Assembly: GCA_961205875.1 (NCBI GenBank)
Contig: OY540814.1
Location: 11,576,993-11,640,992, forward strand
DNA from: Sialis fuliginosa
Taxonomy: Eukaryota > Arthropoda > Insecta > Megaloptera > Sialidae
Direction of reading: 5' to 3'
DNA: 64,000 nt
The first letter of the stretch is position 1, and every line of letters starts with the position of its first letter. The translations under genes were made by a program, and so were the position numbers. Of the stretch, positions 35,148-45,584 are shown in pieces. Under the pieces are notes generated by a model that ran no database searches, was not told where the DNA came from, and was given only the letters and a program-made list of their open reading frames with translations.

Positions 35148-35720
35148 ATTCATAGACATATAGCATGGACTGTGCATCAGTGGTGTAGATAGGTTTTTGC
35201 GATGGGGGGGGGGGGTATGCCTAGGGCCGTAACTAGAAGGTCGGGGGGCCTGAGGCAAGAGGTGACTGATAAGCCACCAAAATATGTAAAAAAAATATTT
35301 TTTTGATTGTATAGTTATATAAATTATAGTTAGTCTAATCTTTGAAACTAAAAAAAAAAAAGATCATTCAATTGAAAACTAAGCAAAAACTGAAGACCTT
35401 TTTTTTTACTCTTAATTTACCCAATTTTCCTATTTGCTTTTACTATTTTATTCTTACTAGAAAAGTTTGAAAAAATATCTTGGATTTTTTTTCAAGTAGA
35501 CTCACGGGGGGTGATTGATCACCTTAATCCCCCCTCTTTATCAACGCCACTGCTGTGCATCTGATTCGAAAATAATAGAGCGTATATTGGGTCTATACTT
35601 GTCTTTATTTAAATATTTGTGTTAAAAAATAGAGTATCGGTTGGGTTATATCTCTATCTTCACTTATGTTAACTGTAATGCGCAATTCATCTCTTTACCT
35701 ATGGGTTATCCGGTTTTTTT
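35148..35720 (+). repeat. Second copy of the 20.4-kb hAT-like element, interrupted
   Basis: CATAGACATATAGCATGGAC matches 20388-20407, and the copy resumes after the 35178-35552 insertion with CTGATTCGAAAATAATAGAG. The outer CAGTGG ends are not preserved. Confidence 0.65.
35178..35552 (+). mobile_element. hAT MITE with perfect 8-bp duplication
   Basis: CAGTGGTGTAGATAGG at the left and ATCAACGCCACTG at the right are flanked by CTGTGCAT on both sides (35170-35177, 35553-35560). It is 375 bp and non-coding. It contains a 12-G run (35204-35215) and a GGCCGTAACTAGAAGGTC block near 35223. The 8-bp duplication and CAGTG ends identify hAT. The uninterrupted paralogue at 20401 confirms the insertion. 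Confidence 0.9.
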
Positions 35721-35937
35721 AAATCAATTCTCATTTCGTAACAAAAAATTTTTGATTCTTCTATGAGTAAAATAATAGAATAAATGTAACGTTACTAAAA
35801 CTGAGTACATAACGAAAATAGTAAATATAATTGTAACATTACAAAAAATATAAATATTGTTAATTAAATTATTATATTTTTTTATTATTAAAATTAAGGT
35901 GAACTGTCTTTTATATTATATTTATGAGATACTGCAT

Positions 35938-36030
35938 CAGTAGTGTACCGGGGGGGGGGGGGGGGCAAAGGGGGCATACACCTCGGGCGGTAGTTTGTTA
36001 AGGGCGGCAAAATTGTGGATTATTTAATTA
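35938..36030 (+). mobile_element. hAT-like left end with a 16-G run
   Basis: CAGTAGTGTACC followed by G x16 (35950-35965), then GGCGGCAAAATTGTGG. The same GGCAAAATTGTGGGTTGA block is in the complete element at 54829-55039. The right end is missing. Confidence 0.55.
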
Positions 36031-36037
36031 ACCAAGA

Positions 36038-36520
36038 GTCCAATACTGGGGTATGATCAAAGACTGGTGCCAGTGTTGGGCAAAAATTAATTGCTGAAGC
36101 AATCAGCAAATAACCATTAAATTGCCTTTTTTGGTTGCCACTGACAATTATTCATAAGGGCTACCTTTTCGGGCTGTTGTCCACGTTGTCGTATTATGTT
36201 TTTTGACGTTTTGACTCTAATATCGGAGACTTCTATAGAAGTGTTTCTGAAAAACTTCTGAAGAATACTCCGACCTGAGAATTGAAACGTCAAGAAACAT
36301 AATACGTGGACAACAGCCCGAAAAGTTAGCTCTTATGAATAACGGTCACGAAAAGCTTCAGAAGAAACAATGACAATTAATCAATTGAATTATTGTGATA
36401 ACTCGCAACCACAACTAATTGTCAGTTGCAACCAAAAAGGGTAACTTAATTGTTAATTGCTTCCACAATTAATTTTTTCCCAACATTGACTGGTGCCAGT
36501 ACCTTATAATAGCATTGTTC
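36038..36520 (+). repeat. GAGTCCAA(C/T)ACTGGGG repeat, interrupted copy
   Basis: It starts GAGTCCAATACTGGGGTATG, runs to GACTGGTGCCAG, and resumes with TACCTTATAATAG after the foldback. Compare 31971-32035 and 31490-31511. Confidence 0.6.
36074..36487. mobile_element. Foldback element with 12-nt direct repeats
   Basis: TGTTGGGCAAAAATTAATTG on the left pairs with the reverse of the right end (AATTTTTTCCCAACA). The pairing continues through TTTTGGTTGCxACTGACAAT and TTTTCGGGCTGTTGTCCACG, so most of the 414 bp folds on itself. GACTGGTGCCAG lies on both sides (36062-36073, 36488-36499). A duplication of this length is at the upper end of the Mutator-like range. No transposase. Confidence 0.85.
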
Positions 36521-36689
36521 AACGGCCCTTATAAAGTAGTTGGCCCTGGCATCATCTAAATAAAAATCTTCGCAGAGACATCAAGTCATGACACATCATT
36601 ATATTACAATTAGAATAAATGCGTACACTCGTATTTTTGAGATATAATTAAACACACGGCGAAACAGATTTATGAATAATCAATTAGAG

Positions 36690-36860
36690 AGATGGTTCTG
36701 TAGCCGCGATGTTTCGTAATAGTTGTCCGACATTTGCGCGCGCGGAGTGACAGCGTTTGACATGTTTGTTGGCTCAGGACCGCCCGGCAATGCAGCAGTG
36801 AACGACCCCGACTGTGTCTCTCTCGAATCGCGGGAGGAACGCCAACGTGTCGCTTACAGT
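36690..36860. repeat. Low-AT island ending in a 28-nt repeat
   Basis: CpG-rich sequence with TTTGCGCGCGCGGAGTG and GACCGCCCGGCAATGCAG ends in a 28-nt segment (36823-36850, begins TCGAATCGCGGGAGG) identical to 40654-40681. TCGAATC followed by CGGGA resembles a Pol III B box, and TTGGCTCAGGA 53 nt upstream is weakly A-box-like, so a tRNA-derived SINE piece is possible. That is only a suggestion. Confidence 0.35.
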
Positions 36861-37619
36861 TAGGGATGGTCAAATATCTTTTAAAAAACGCACGCACTTT
36901 TAACATGACAATAAATATATTTGACATTTTGTGTAATAATTAATTTCATATATTAAAAAAATCATAAATATAGGGATTTCAATAAGATCGATATAACTTT
37001 AAAATGAAGTAAAACAATAACAATTGAAAGTTTCAATGAAATTTTATGTGGAATTTTTAACCACTTTTTTCATAATATTCTGGCCGTATCTCACTAATAG
37101 CATATTCAGTGTTGGTTTTTAAAGCTTGAAGTGTTAGTGGCTTATTGGAATAAACCAAAGATTTCACAAAACTCATAATTTTGGAGGTCAATTCATTGGT
37201 CCATTTATGGAAAATATCGATTCACGCGTTATAAAGCCCTATTAGCGAATCTACGATGCAATCAATTATCATTTGACTTCAGTTCTTGGTTCTTGAGTAA
37301 ACTGAATCTTGATATGACATAGACTTAAAACTTAGAGAGATTTAAGCATTGGCACTTAAAAAAACGGAGACCGTCACTATATCATTTGCATAAAATCCAA
37401 ATGAACAGATTTCCAGCGCTTGACGGACACCACTTTTTCTTAAACGCCAGCCTGATTGAATTCAATAATACAGATACAATATATATTATAAATGTAGCTA
37501 TCGCTGTGCGTAAACGTTTATTTTTTTATTTTTTCGTAAAATGGCGACCGTTTGAAATTTTTTTTTTTATTCAAGAGGTCTTAAAATATAGTAATTATTA
37601 GGGATGTTAAGGAGCTCCG

Positions 37620-37850
37620 TATCCGAAACCGAAACTATCGGATATCCGAAAAGATTTGACCTCCGAAACCGAAACCGTATCCGAAATAATTAAATTCTGA
37701 ACTCCGAAACCGAAACCGTAACCGAAATAATTAGATTCTAAACTCCGAAACCGAAACCGTAACCGAAATAATAAAATTCTGAACTCCGAAACCGAAACCG
37801 TATCCGAAATAATTATTTCGGATATTATTTCGGATAGTTTCCTACTTGTT
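37620..37850 (+). repeat. CCGAAACCG tandem array, left
   Basis: Units alternate CTCCGAAACCGAAACCGTA, (A/T)CCGAAATAATTA and A(G/A)ATTCTGAA. It ends with the palindromic CCGAAATAATTATTTCGG at about 37803. It is an internal array of the 37600-40063 element. Confidence 0.8.
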
Positions 37851-38018
37851 GCCCCGAGCCTTGAGACACAAACAAAACATACGAGCAGATTATAAATTTG
37901 TATTTACCGCCTGAAATTTGATTGGCGTCTCATGTACTTTTATTTGGTCTCTATTTCGTTACCACAGATGATTTTTTAAATAAATTTGCAATAATCACTT
38001 TTTTGAAAACCTACTATA

Positions 38019-39417
38019 CACGGTGTCTAAATACCAGGGGACAGTATGGGGATCTCGGAAACTATAAGAGATAGAGATTCGGTTAAATGAGAGAAAAGTT
38101 ACCTTTAAGAGAGGACAGTTCAATGGTGTATTTACATTTACATTTTAGTCCGAATTTTTCCATCGTGAATATTTCTTAAGCGACTTGAAATTTGAAAAAA
38201 TGTTTCAAATAAATGCTGTAGGGTTTAGTATTGTCTATTTAGAAATATTTTTTTAATTTTCAGAAATCTCGTAGTTTTTGAGATATGAGACTAACTTATG
38301 TTTTCTTAAATAGAAGCAATATGAAATTTTGTAATTTTTGAACAGAAGATTTTATTACCTTTTCAACGATATGCAACTTGATGTACTTACTTTTCAAAAT
38401 ATCTCAAAAAATGATCAAAAAGTATTTTTTATTTGTTGAATACACTGTATGATCCAAAGATGGCTATGACAATCAACAATAAGATTTAAAAACAACTGAA
38501 CATTTACTTATAAGCTAACATAGCATGAATTAACTATTGTATTAATTAAAAAAATGTAATAAAATATTATCAACAAATACGTATCACAAATAATCATAAG
38601 TTACTTTTTACTATTCTTACGAACAGGTAATAATAATAATAACAATTTTTCAGTTGTTTTAAAAATCTCATTGCTGACAGCCATAGCTATCTTTGACTGG
38701 TATTATGTATTAAAGAAATTAAAATATTTTTTTTTTTCATAAATAAAAAGGCTTATTAAGTAAATAATCATTTTTTTTAAATATTGTTATCGATAGCCAT
38801 AGCCATCTTTGGCTGGATTGTGTCTTAATAAATAAAATATGTCTTTTTTTATTAATACAATAGTTAATTCATGCTATGTTAGCTTATAAGTAAATGTTCA
38901 GTTGTTTTTAAATCTTATTGTTGATTGTCATAGCCATCTTTGGATCATACAGTGTATTCAATAAATAAAAAATACTTTTTGATAATTTTTTGAGATATTT
39001 TGAAAAGTAAGTACATCAAGTTGCATATCGTTGAAAAGGTAATAACATTTTCTGTTCAAAAATTACAAAATTTCATATTGCTTCTATTTAAGAAAACATA
39101 AGTTAGTCTCATATCTCAAAAACTACGAGAATTCTGAAAATTAAAAAAATATTTCTAAATAGACAATACTAAACCCTACAGCATTTATTTGAAACATTTT
39201 TTTCAAATTTCAAGTCGCTTAAGAAATATTCACGATGGAAAAATTCGTACTAAAATGGTTTTTGCCTAATATCTAGTAGGCTATGAAATTTTTGTGAAAT
39301 GTAAATACACCATTGAACTGTCCCCTCTTAAAGGTAACTTTTCTCTCATTTAACCGAATCTCTATCTCTTATTGTTTCCGAGATCCCCATACTGTACCCT
39401 GGTATTTAGACACCCTG
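38019..39417. mobile_element. Foldback element nested in the CCGAAACCG element
   Basis: The ends CACGGTGTCTAAATACCAGG and its inverted counterpart (CCTGGTATTTAGACACCCTG) are flanked by TATA (38015-38018, 39418-39421). The arms run inward for roughly 530 bp to a centre near 38700, with GATGGCTATGACAATCAAC and its reverse well preserved. The centre contains further AGCCATCTTTG-type units. The 82-codon frame at 39313 lies partly in the right arm and is not a gene. A four-base duplication with a CAxGGTG end recalls Chapaev/CMC-type elements, but that is a guess. Confidence 0.85.
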
Positions 39418-39629
39418 TATATTAAAAATTATATAAAATTTTTAAAAATTGTAAATGAAACATCAATTTTTATATCAAGTTTATCATCATATTTCAATTT
39501 TATTAGAATTCGTGACTTCAAATTTTTATTGTTGTCACAAAAAATTATTTATATTATTTAAATCTGGAAGTTAGACAGATATCTAGAAATGTAAATTTTT
39601 ATAGATTTTAAGTAAAAGGAATATACAGA

Positions 39630-39794
39630 CAGTCTAAATCAGTTATAACGATATCGAGGGGACCAGTCATATTAAGTTGTAAAAACCGGTAACTAGGCAA
39701 TTACCATATATGGGATTCAGTCGGAACTTTTATTTTGAGTCGTTAAAACCGATATGTTGTATTAAACAATATTGTTATAAACCGATTTCGACTG
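39630..39794. mobile_element. Pogo/Tigger-like MITE, about 165 bp
   Basis: CAGTCTAAATCAGTTATAAC at the left and the reversed CAGTCGAAATCGGTTTATAA at the right form about 20-bp imperfect inverted repeats. It lies within the right part of the 2.46-kb element. TA follows on the right only. Confidence 0.55.
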
Positions 39795-39847
39795 TATCTA
39801 ATTTCAACGGAAACTATACTACGGGCTGAAAAATACAATTTTTTTTT

Positions 39848-40045
39848 TAATATCCGTATCCGTATCCATATCCGAAACTAAAGGGGGCAAAATATCCCTA
39901 TCCGTATCCGAAACCGAAACTAAGAAAAAAATATATCCATATCCGTATCCGAAACCGAAACCAAGAAAGAAAAAAATCCATATCCGTATCCGAAACCGAA
40001 ACCAAGAAAAAAAAATATCCTTATCCGTATCCGTAACCGATAAGT
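39848..40045 (+). repeat. ATCCGTATCCGAAACC tandem array, right
   Basis: About four units of ATCC(A/G)TATCCG, AAACCGAAAC and AAGAAAAAAA, each 45-50 bp. It mirrors the left array in composition, not strict order. Confidence 0.8.
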
Positions 40046-40293
40046 CATATCCCTAACAACCCTAGTAATTATTTAAATTTAAAAAATCGGCTACGTACAG
40101 ACTTAGTCACTGTGACTAAAAATTTAAAAAAATCTAATCGGTTCATTATTTTTTGAATAACCGCTGGGGCAAGATCAAAATAAGTCTTTTAAAGAAAAAC
40201 GTGTTTAAAGTTTTCTGAGTGCCATAACCAGCCGCGTCACTTGGTGTCACAAAATTAAAAAATTGCTACAAAAAATTGAATTTTTTAAACCGT

Positions 40294-40370
40294 CATATTC
40301 TTACAATAAGAAAATATTATTTTCGTTATAAATAAAACAAGGATTTCTTGACCCAAGTCAACATTTCTAC
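40294..40370 (+). repeat. TTTTCGTTATA repeat, copy 1
   Basis: ATTCTTACAATAAGAAAATA, TTTTCGTTATAAATAAAACA and GGATTTCTTGACCCAAGTCA are shared with the two inverted copies at 55681-55750 and 55816-55882. Confidence 0.6.
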
Positions 40371-40653
40371 CAGTGTGGTTTAGGGTAGACCATAACAAAT
40401 TTTATTTCTATACCCTTCATTTTTGTTACAGCCTTTATCTGCTGACCTTGATCTAAAACTTAATGATTTTTTTCAAAAAACAATGGTACAGCAATTCTGC
40501 AGATACACATACGTATTCTGAGATAAATAGAATGCATAATCAATTATAATCCACTCAAACAATGAGTTTACACGAGCGCAATGGAAACAAAACATCAATA
40601 TTTCGAAATAATCGATATATCGTTGCCATCCCTACCCACGTCTGTCTATGGTA

Positions 40654-40681
40654 TCGAATCGCGGGAGGAACGCCAACGTGT
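40654..40681 (+). repeat. 28-nt segment identical to 36823-36850
   Basis: The identity is exact over 28 nt. Both copies lie near GGGATGG: here reversed at about 40628-40634, and at 36861 in the other. A short repeat family is likely. Confidence 0.5.
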
Positions 40682-40989
40682 TGTCTTTTTACGCTCAGTG
40701 CCGCAAATAGGAATTTATAATCGGGGCAGTAAAACATTTATAGCAGCGTTATAAAACTAACAGTATGTTTAATACTTCATTATTAATAATGTCTTTTGCG
40801 CTCTACAAAAGATAGTTGATCACGAACATGATGGCGCGGTAATATCAATTGCTAAGAAAAACCTGGGACCGAGAAGAATAGTAAAGATTTGGGAAAGCCT
40901 ATGTCCAAAATTGGAATATAGAAGACTGAATATAATTATGAATTTTTTCCAAATATTTAAACGTTTTTTTGTCTGTTGGTATGTGTCTT

Positions 40990-41093
40990 AGAGCCCGTTC
41001 ACAAAGTGCCGTAACGGATTTTTCCGTGCGCCTAGCAGTGGCAATGCATTTTTACATACATTGCCACTGCTAGGTGCCTTGTGACCGGGCTCT
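40990..41093. mobile_element. Hairpin MITE, 104 bp
   Basis: AGAGCCCGTTCACAA at the left pairs with TTGTGACCGGGCTCT at the right. Inside, CCTAGCAGTGGCAATG pairs perfectly with its reverse around a short AT loop. A side segment ACGGATTTTTCCGT makes its own small stem. It is a compact palindromic MITE, and the shape is also that of a small-RNA precursor. Confidence 0.8.
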
Positions 41094-41616
41094 GAGATCG
41101 TACGCCACGGTGTAGTGAAAAAAGGAAGTATCACTATTGAGTCAGATGTCAGTTGTTAGTTTGAGAAACATGTTTAATTGAAATAGAAAATTATTTAAAA
41201 AAATCATTCTTGTTTTCTTTATAAAATAATTGTTAAACGTATATAATCACTGATTTAATTGTTTACTTAAAATCCAAATAAGTTTGATTATATGACAATT
41301 GACCCAATTATAATAGTTTCGATTTTTAACACTGAAGGAGTCGCTACCATCGACAGCATATACCAATTGAAAAATTGTGGTTTTGGTGTTTATATCAAAA
41401 TTGCTTTCCAACGTCGATATAGCCTAAACTAATTTAAGAATCTTATAGGTTTTCTAACCATTCAATAGTTTTTGTGTTAAGCTAGAACAGACAGATAGAT
41501 AAAAATAAATAATAGATTATTATTAATAGTAATATTATTATTATGTATATCTATTATTAAAAAATAAAATGTTAAATAATAAAATTGTTAATAAAAATAA
41601 ATAATGTTAAAATCAT

Positions 41617-41735
41617 AGCCTGATCGGTCGATTAGAATTTCGTTTCTGCTTCCCACCAACCATAAAAAAAATTTCGAGAACAACGTGTTTAAAGATTCAG
41701 TGTTACACTAACACGGCCCATTCTGTGCTATTAAT
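41617..41735 (-). mobile_element. Degraded fragment of the 7224-7764 TTAA family
   Basis: CTGATCGGTCGATTAGAATT, GCTTCCCACCAACC and CGGCCCATTCTGT match the reverse of 7305-7410. Ends are missing. Confidence 0.55.
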
Positions 41736-41984
41736 ATTATACTTGATAAATACTTTGAATTTTGGTATACTCTCAATATATTTTACTGCTGTACCTATTT
41801 TTTGTTACATAAAACATATTTTTGTGAAAATAGACCCTAAACTATCTGTACCTACCTACAACCGTAAATTGTACATTTCCTCTGATAACTGCGACACTGT
41901 TTGCATTGTTCTCAATAAATAGAACTTTGCATACGTCCATCCGTAAGTATGTATGTGTGTATTAACATAACATGTCGCACGTAC

Positions 41985-42085
41985 AGATCACTCAGGGCCT
42001 CGGTTTGCACCCGCGCGGAATTCCCCCGCCACAGCCGCCGTGATCTTGGGCTTGGTATCTCCAACGTAATCTACCCTTTTGTAGA
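41985..42085. other. Low-AT island
   Basis: CTCGGTTTGCACCCGCGCGG, then GGAATTCCCCC, which resembles a Rel/NF-kB-type site, and CAGCCGCCGTGATCTTGGGC. No second copy. Possible regulatory DNA. Confidence 0.25.
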
Positions 42086-42339
42086 CGAGATGCGTGTACA
42101 TTCTTGTTCTTGTCAATATGTTTTCAAATTGAAATCTTTATTGATATTTAATTGTTATATTAGAATTTGTTGTCGATGGATATTTTGTTACTCCTTGTAA
42201 ATTTTATATTGGATTATTTTTATCTACGAAAGCACCCAAAAGATAATAAAATATATAAACATAGCTACTTTTTTGATATCACAAGAATGAAAATTAAACT
42301 TCAGTGACATCTTTGAAATAAAAATGTATGTACTAGAGA

Positions 42340-42440
42340 TTCTGAAGTCTCGGTTTTTCAAAGTACTGGGACTCGAGATATGATCATTTTATGGTCCCGA
42401 GACTTCCCGGAACCCGAGATTTTTGTTTGCTGTGTTTTAC
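42340..42440 (+). repeat. GTCTCGG/CCCGAGAC repeat block
   Basis: Repeated CTCGG, CTCGAGA, CCCGAGACTTCCCGG and CCCGAGAT motifs. This is the style of short internal array also seen in the CCGAAACCG element. Borders unknown. Confidence 0.35.
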
Positions 42441-42511
42441 CAAATATTTTGGTTCAATTTAAATACTATACATAAATTCAAATAATTCTGTATAATTATA
42501 AATATAGTATA

Positions 42512-42700
42512 CTAGCGCATTGGACCCGGTGTTACCCGGGAATATTAATTTAATTAAACATAAAGTAATCATTCTGACATTCCCATCCAACATGTCCACC
42601 CAACATGCTCACAACGCACGATTCCCGCGAATTTTTTTTCCGACTTCATGAAAACACATAATATCCATACATTATACACCTAAACTTAACTTATCCATTA
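42512..42700 (-). mobile_element. Helitron/RTE-like 3' end, copy 2
   Basis: On the minus strand it proceeds through GAAGTCGGAAAAAAAAT, TACTTTATGTTTAATTAAAT and GGTAACACCGGGTCCAAT to GCGCTAG|T. The CTAG|T finish suits a Helitron. It pairs with 4336-4454. Confidence 0.55.
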
Positions 42701-43792
42701 GTGAAAACTGGAACAAAATCTGTTTAGTAGTTACTGAGAAAAGTGTGTAAAATTATATTTTCAAATCCAAAAAAACACTAGATTCCATTTTTTATACATT
42801 AAACTCCAAAATTAAGGGATTACTAAATTTTTTCAATATTTGAAAAGTCTTCAATTACAACAGGGGGGCGCTATTTTCAATCTTCGCAGGTCCACGCTAT
42901 GCCTCTTTCTGAACAGTTTTTTTTTTCGTATGAAACACACAAAAATTGTATGTGTGGTAGATTGGGTTTGTGCTATGCTGCCCAGAAAGTTCAAAAGGTT
43001 GGACAACTATGCTCTACACGACTTGAGAATTTTTTTTGGGCAAATCAAATAAAGGAAGTTTGTAGATCAGACTTTTTTCTTTAATTTTCTTTTTTTGCTA
43101 CGACCATTTTTGACCAAGTTATTTGTAATCAATACAAAAATCACATATTCCACTTAGAGCGCCTATAACTAGGAAACAAATAATGTATTATTTGTATAAA
43201 AGTTATTCATTGCAGCCTCTGTAATAACTTATTATTTCGAAAATCTCTACAATCACTTTAATATTTATTTTCTACCAATTCATACTGTCATTAGATTTAT
43301 CACATAAATATATTTTTATTACCAAACAACCAATAAAAAACAGTATCAAAAACAAACCCACTTTCAAAAGCACGCACAATAAAAATTTCACCATAACGAC
43401 AATACGTGATATATTAAGTATGTATATCAGGTGTACCATTGGCCAACTGCATTGAGCAGGACCACTGGTATTATTTATTCTGTTTGCGAGATATCGCGCG
43501 TGTTTGTGAAACCTTATCATTTATGGAAACTGTTCCGCAGCACGCGTGAACGAGAAGATATGACCATACATACGTACTGGAATGGGATAATACCTATTAG
43601 TTACTTTGAAAAATTGTTTTATTGCGTCGTAGAAAGTGAATATGTTAATAAATTGCATTATATTCAGATAGTATTTAAACACCGCGCGCAATCACATGTA
43701 TACATATATACTCACTAAACATATAAATATTTAACAGCGAGATATTGTTGGGACTGTTATAGTTACAATACACGAAACGGATGTTATATATA

Positions 43793-44466
43793 CAGGGTGT
43801 GGCATTTAAAGTGTTACAGATTATTATCTCAGAACCATCGCATATTTGAACAAAAAAATTTAAGGCAAAAAATGTTTAGTTGTGAAGTAGTAATCGAATA
43901 GTAATATTTATTTGTTATTTTAACGTTGCTTTCAAGGATATTTGAAGGTCAACATCATTTTTTTTAAATAGGACCTTATAGTTTTTATTTGTTTATCTTA
44001 TTCTTCGTGAAAATACATGAATCTTTCATTGAAACTTTTTTTTAAACAACCTAAACATTATAAGATATCTAACAAAATAATTTTGAGATTTTGAGCATTT
44101 TTTACTCAGAAATCATCAACTTTAGAGAAAAAGTACAAAATATAAAAAATGTATTTAGGTCTAATGAAACTTGGAGAATTATTCTAAAATTTTTTTTAAT
44201 ATTTCATATTTTTTTGTTTTTGCTAAAATAAAATAAATAGAAAAAGTTTAAAAAGTTTTTAAATTTTTAAAAATAATTCTCCAAACTAAATTAGACCAAT
44301 AGATCTATATCAAGACCACCGCGGAAGCCTCAAGACTTGTATATTAGACAAAAATAAAAAAAAATTTCTAAAGTTTATGGTTTCTGAGTAAAAAATTCTT
44401 GAAAGTTCAAAATCTTGAATTATTTTGTTAAATATCTTGGAAAGCTTAGTAAAATACTCCACCCTG
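43793..44466. mobile_element. TATA-flanked foldback element, 674 bp
   Basis: CAGGGTGTGG at the left and CCACCCTG at the right lie between TATA copies (43789-43792, 44467-44470). Internal inverted segments include AACAAAATAATT, TTTTTTACTCAGAAA and GGAGAATTATT. The right arm is interrupted near 44305-44335 by sequence without a partner. The 106-codon minus frame at 44310-44630 crosses the element end, so it is not a gene. It shares its end type with 38019-39417. Confidence 0.75.
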
Positions 44467-45584
44467 TATATTATATATTCAGAATCACTCGTAAATAAAT
44501 AAATAATTAAATAAAATGCCGCTGTGTGGTTTTGAAGTGATGCAAATTTTTTATTTATTTTATAAGAAAAATTTATTTCTCTAATTTTTATGTGTGCATG
44601 GAAAAAATCAGCCTTATTCGTAAATATCAATAAAAGCTACATGTACAATTTTGTACAATTTGGTAAAAATATATTGGTTCCTGAATTTTCTATTTAATTT
44701 TAACTGAAACGTATTTTTTTTAATTTCGTGACTACCCTAATTGTATAGGAGCCAGATGTACTTTCGGTGTAGGTTTTACAACCATCTGCCGTTGTAGTTG
44801 CTTTGAAGTATCCACAAAGCTCGGACGGTGGATCCGGTGTGCTAGTTTGTAGGAGTTTAATAGATAGGGCCCCTGAGAAATATACAAATAAATTTCGCGT
44901 TACAATCGCTTAAACTTTACACCGAAAATACATCTGGCTCCCCTACTATTAAATATTGATTAAAAGTATTGATAAAGTTTGAAATATTTAACTATAACAT
45001 ATTATGATTGACCTGTGTTTTCTCGAGCTTTAAGAAGTATTTTAAGCATATTACAAGTTGATGAGATTTAGATTTATTCAATTTTTACTGATTTGGACTG
45101 AAAATAAGTATCAGCTATAAATATCAATCGTACGTAATACGAATGCATTATTTTTTTCGTTTTCAGTGGCCCAAAATCTATAACAATCAACCTAATATTG
45201 CTGTTCCAGAACATTTCCTATGTTTACCCTTTTGTAACGAGCTCAATAGAAATACTTTGATATTTAATAATATTAATCCAAACTTTTTATTTATTAAAAA
45301 GAAGATATGATAGCAAAATAAACTATTTTTTTTTTAATTTCATGAACAAACAAACAAATCAACCTTTATAGGTTCAAAAACATCATAATTATTCAATATA
45401 TTAACATGATCAAAGGAACTATACTAATATCAGTCGTCATTTTAAATTTAGGTACCACATATTAAAAAAACTTTCTTTATATTTTTTATACTTCATAGAA
45501 TTAATCAGACAAACTTCCACCTCCCACACACTCACACCAACACTACACATTTACATTCGAATTTTCCCCCACGTCCAATACGTA
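44467..45584. other. AT-rich non-coding DNA
   Basis: There is a repeat-like pair GAGCCAGATGTACTTTCGGTG (44750) and, inverted, CCGAAAATACATCTGGCTC (44922), which encloses a 170-bp segment and is probably an old MITE. Otherwise nothing. Confidence 0.4.

Larger units (their letters stand above)
37600..40063. mobile_element. 2.46-kb element with CCGAAACCG repeats
   Basis: AGGGATGTTA at the left and TAACAACCCT at the right are approximate inverted ends, flanked by AGTAATTATT on both sides (37590-37599, 40064-40073). Both ends carry arrays built from ATCCGTATCC and CCGAAACCGAAACC. The left array (37620-37850) has about four units of roughly 40-55 bp, and the right array (39848-40045) about four. 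The middle holds a 1.4-kb foldback, so the ancestral element was about 1.06 kb. A 10-bp duplication suggests Mutator-like insertion, unproven. Confidence 0.8.

Noticed and set aside
44310..44630. A 106-codon minus-strand frame
   Set aside because: It spans the right end and TATA duplication of the 43793-44466 element and therefore joins unrelated sequences.
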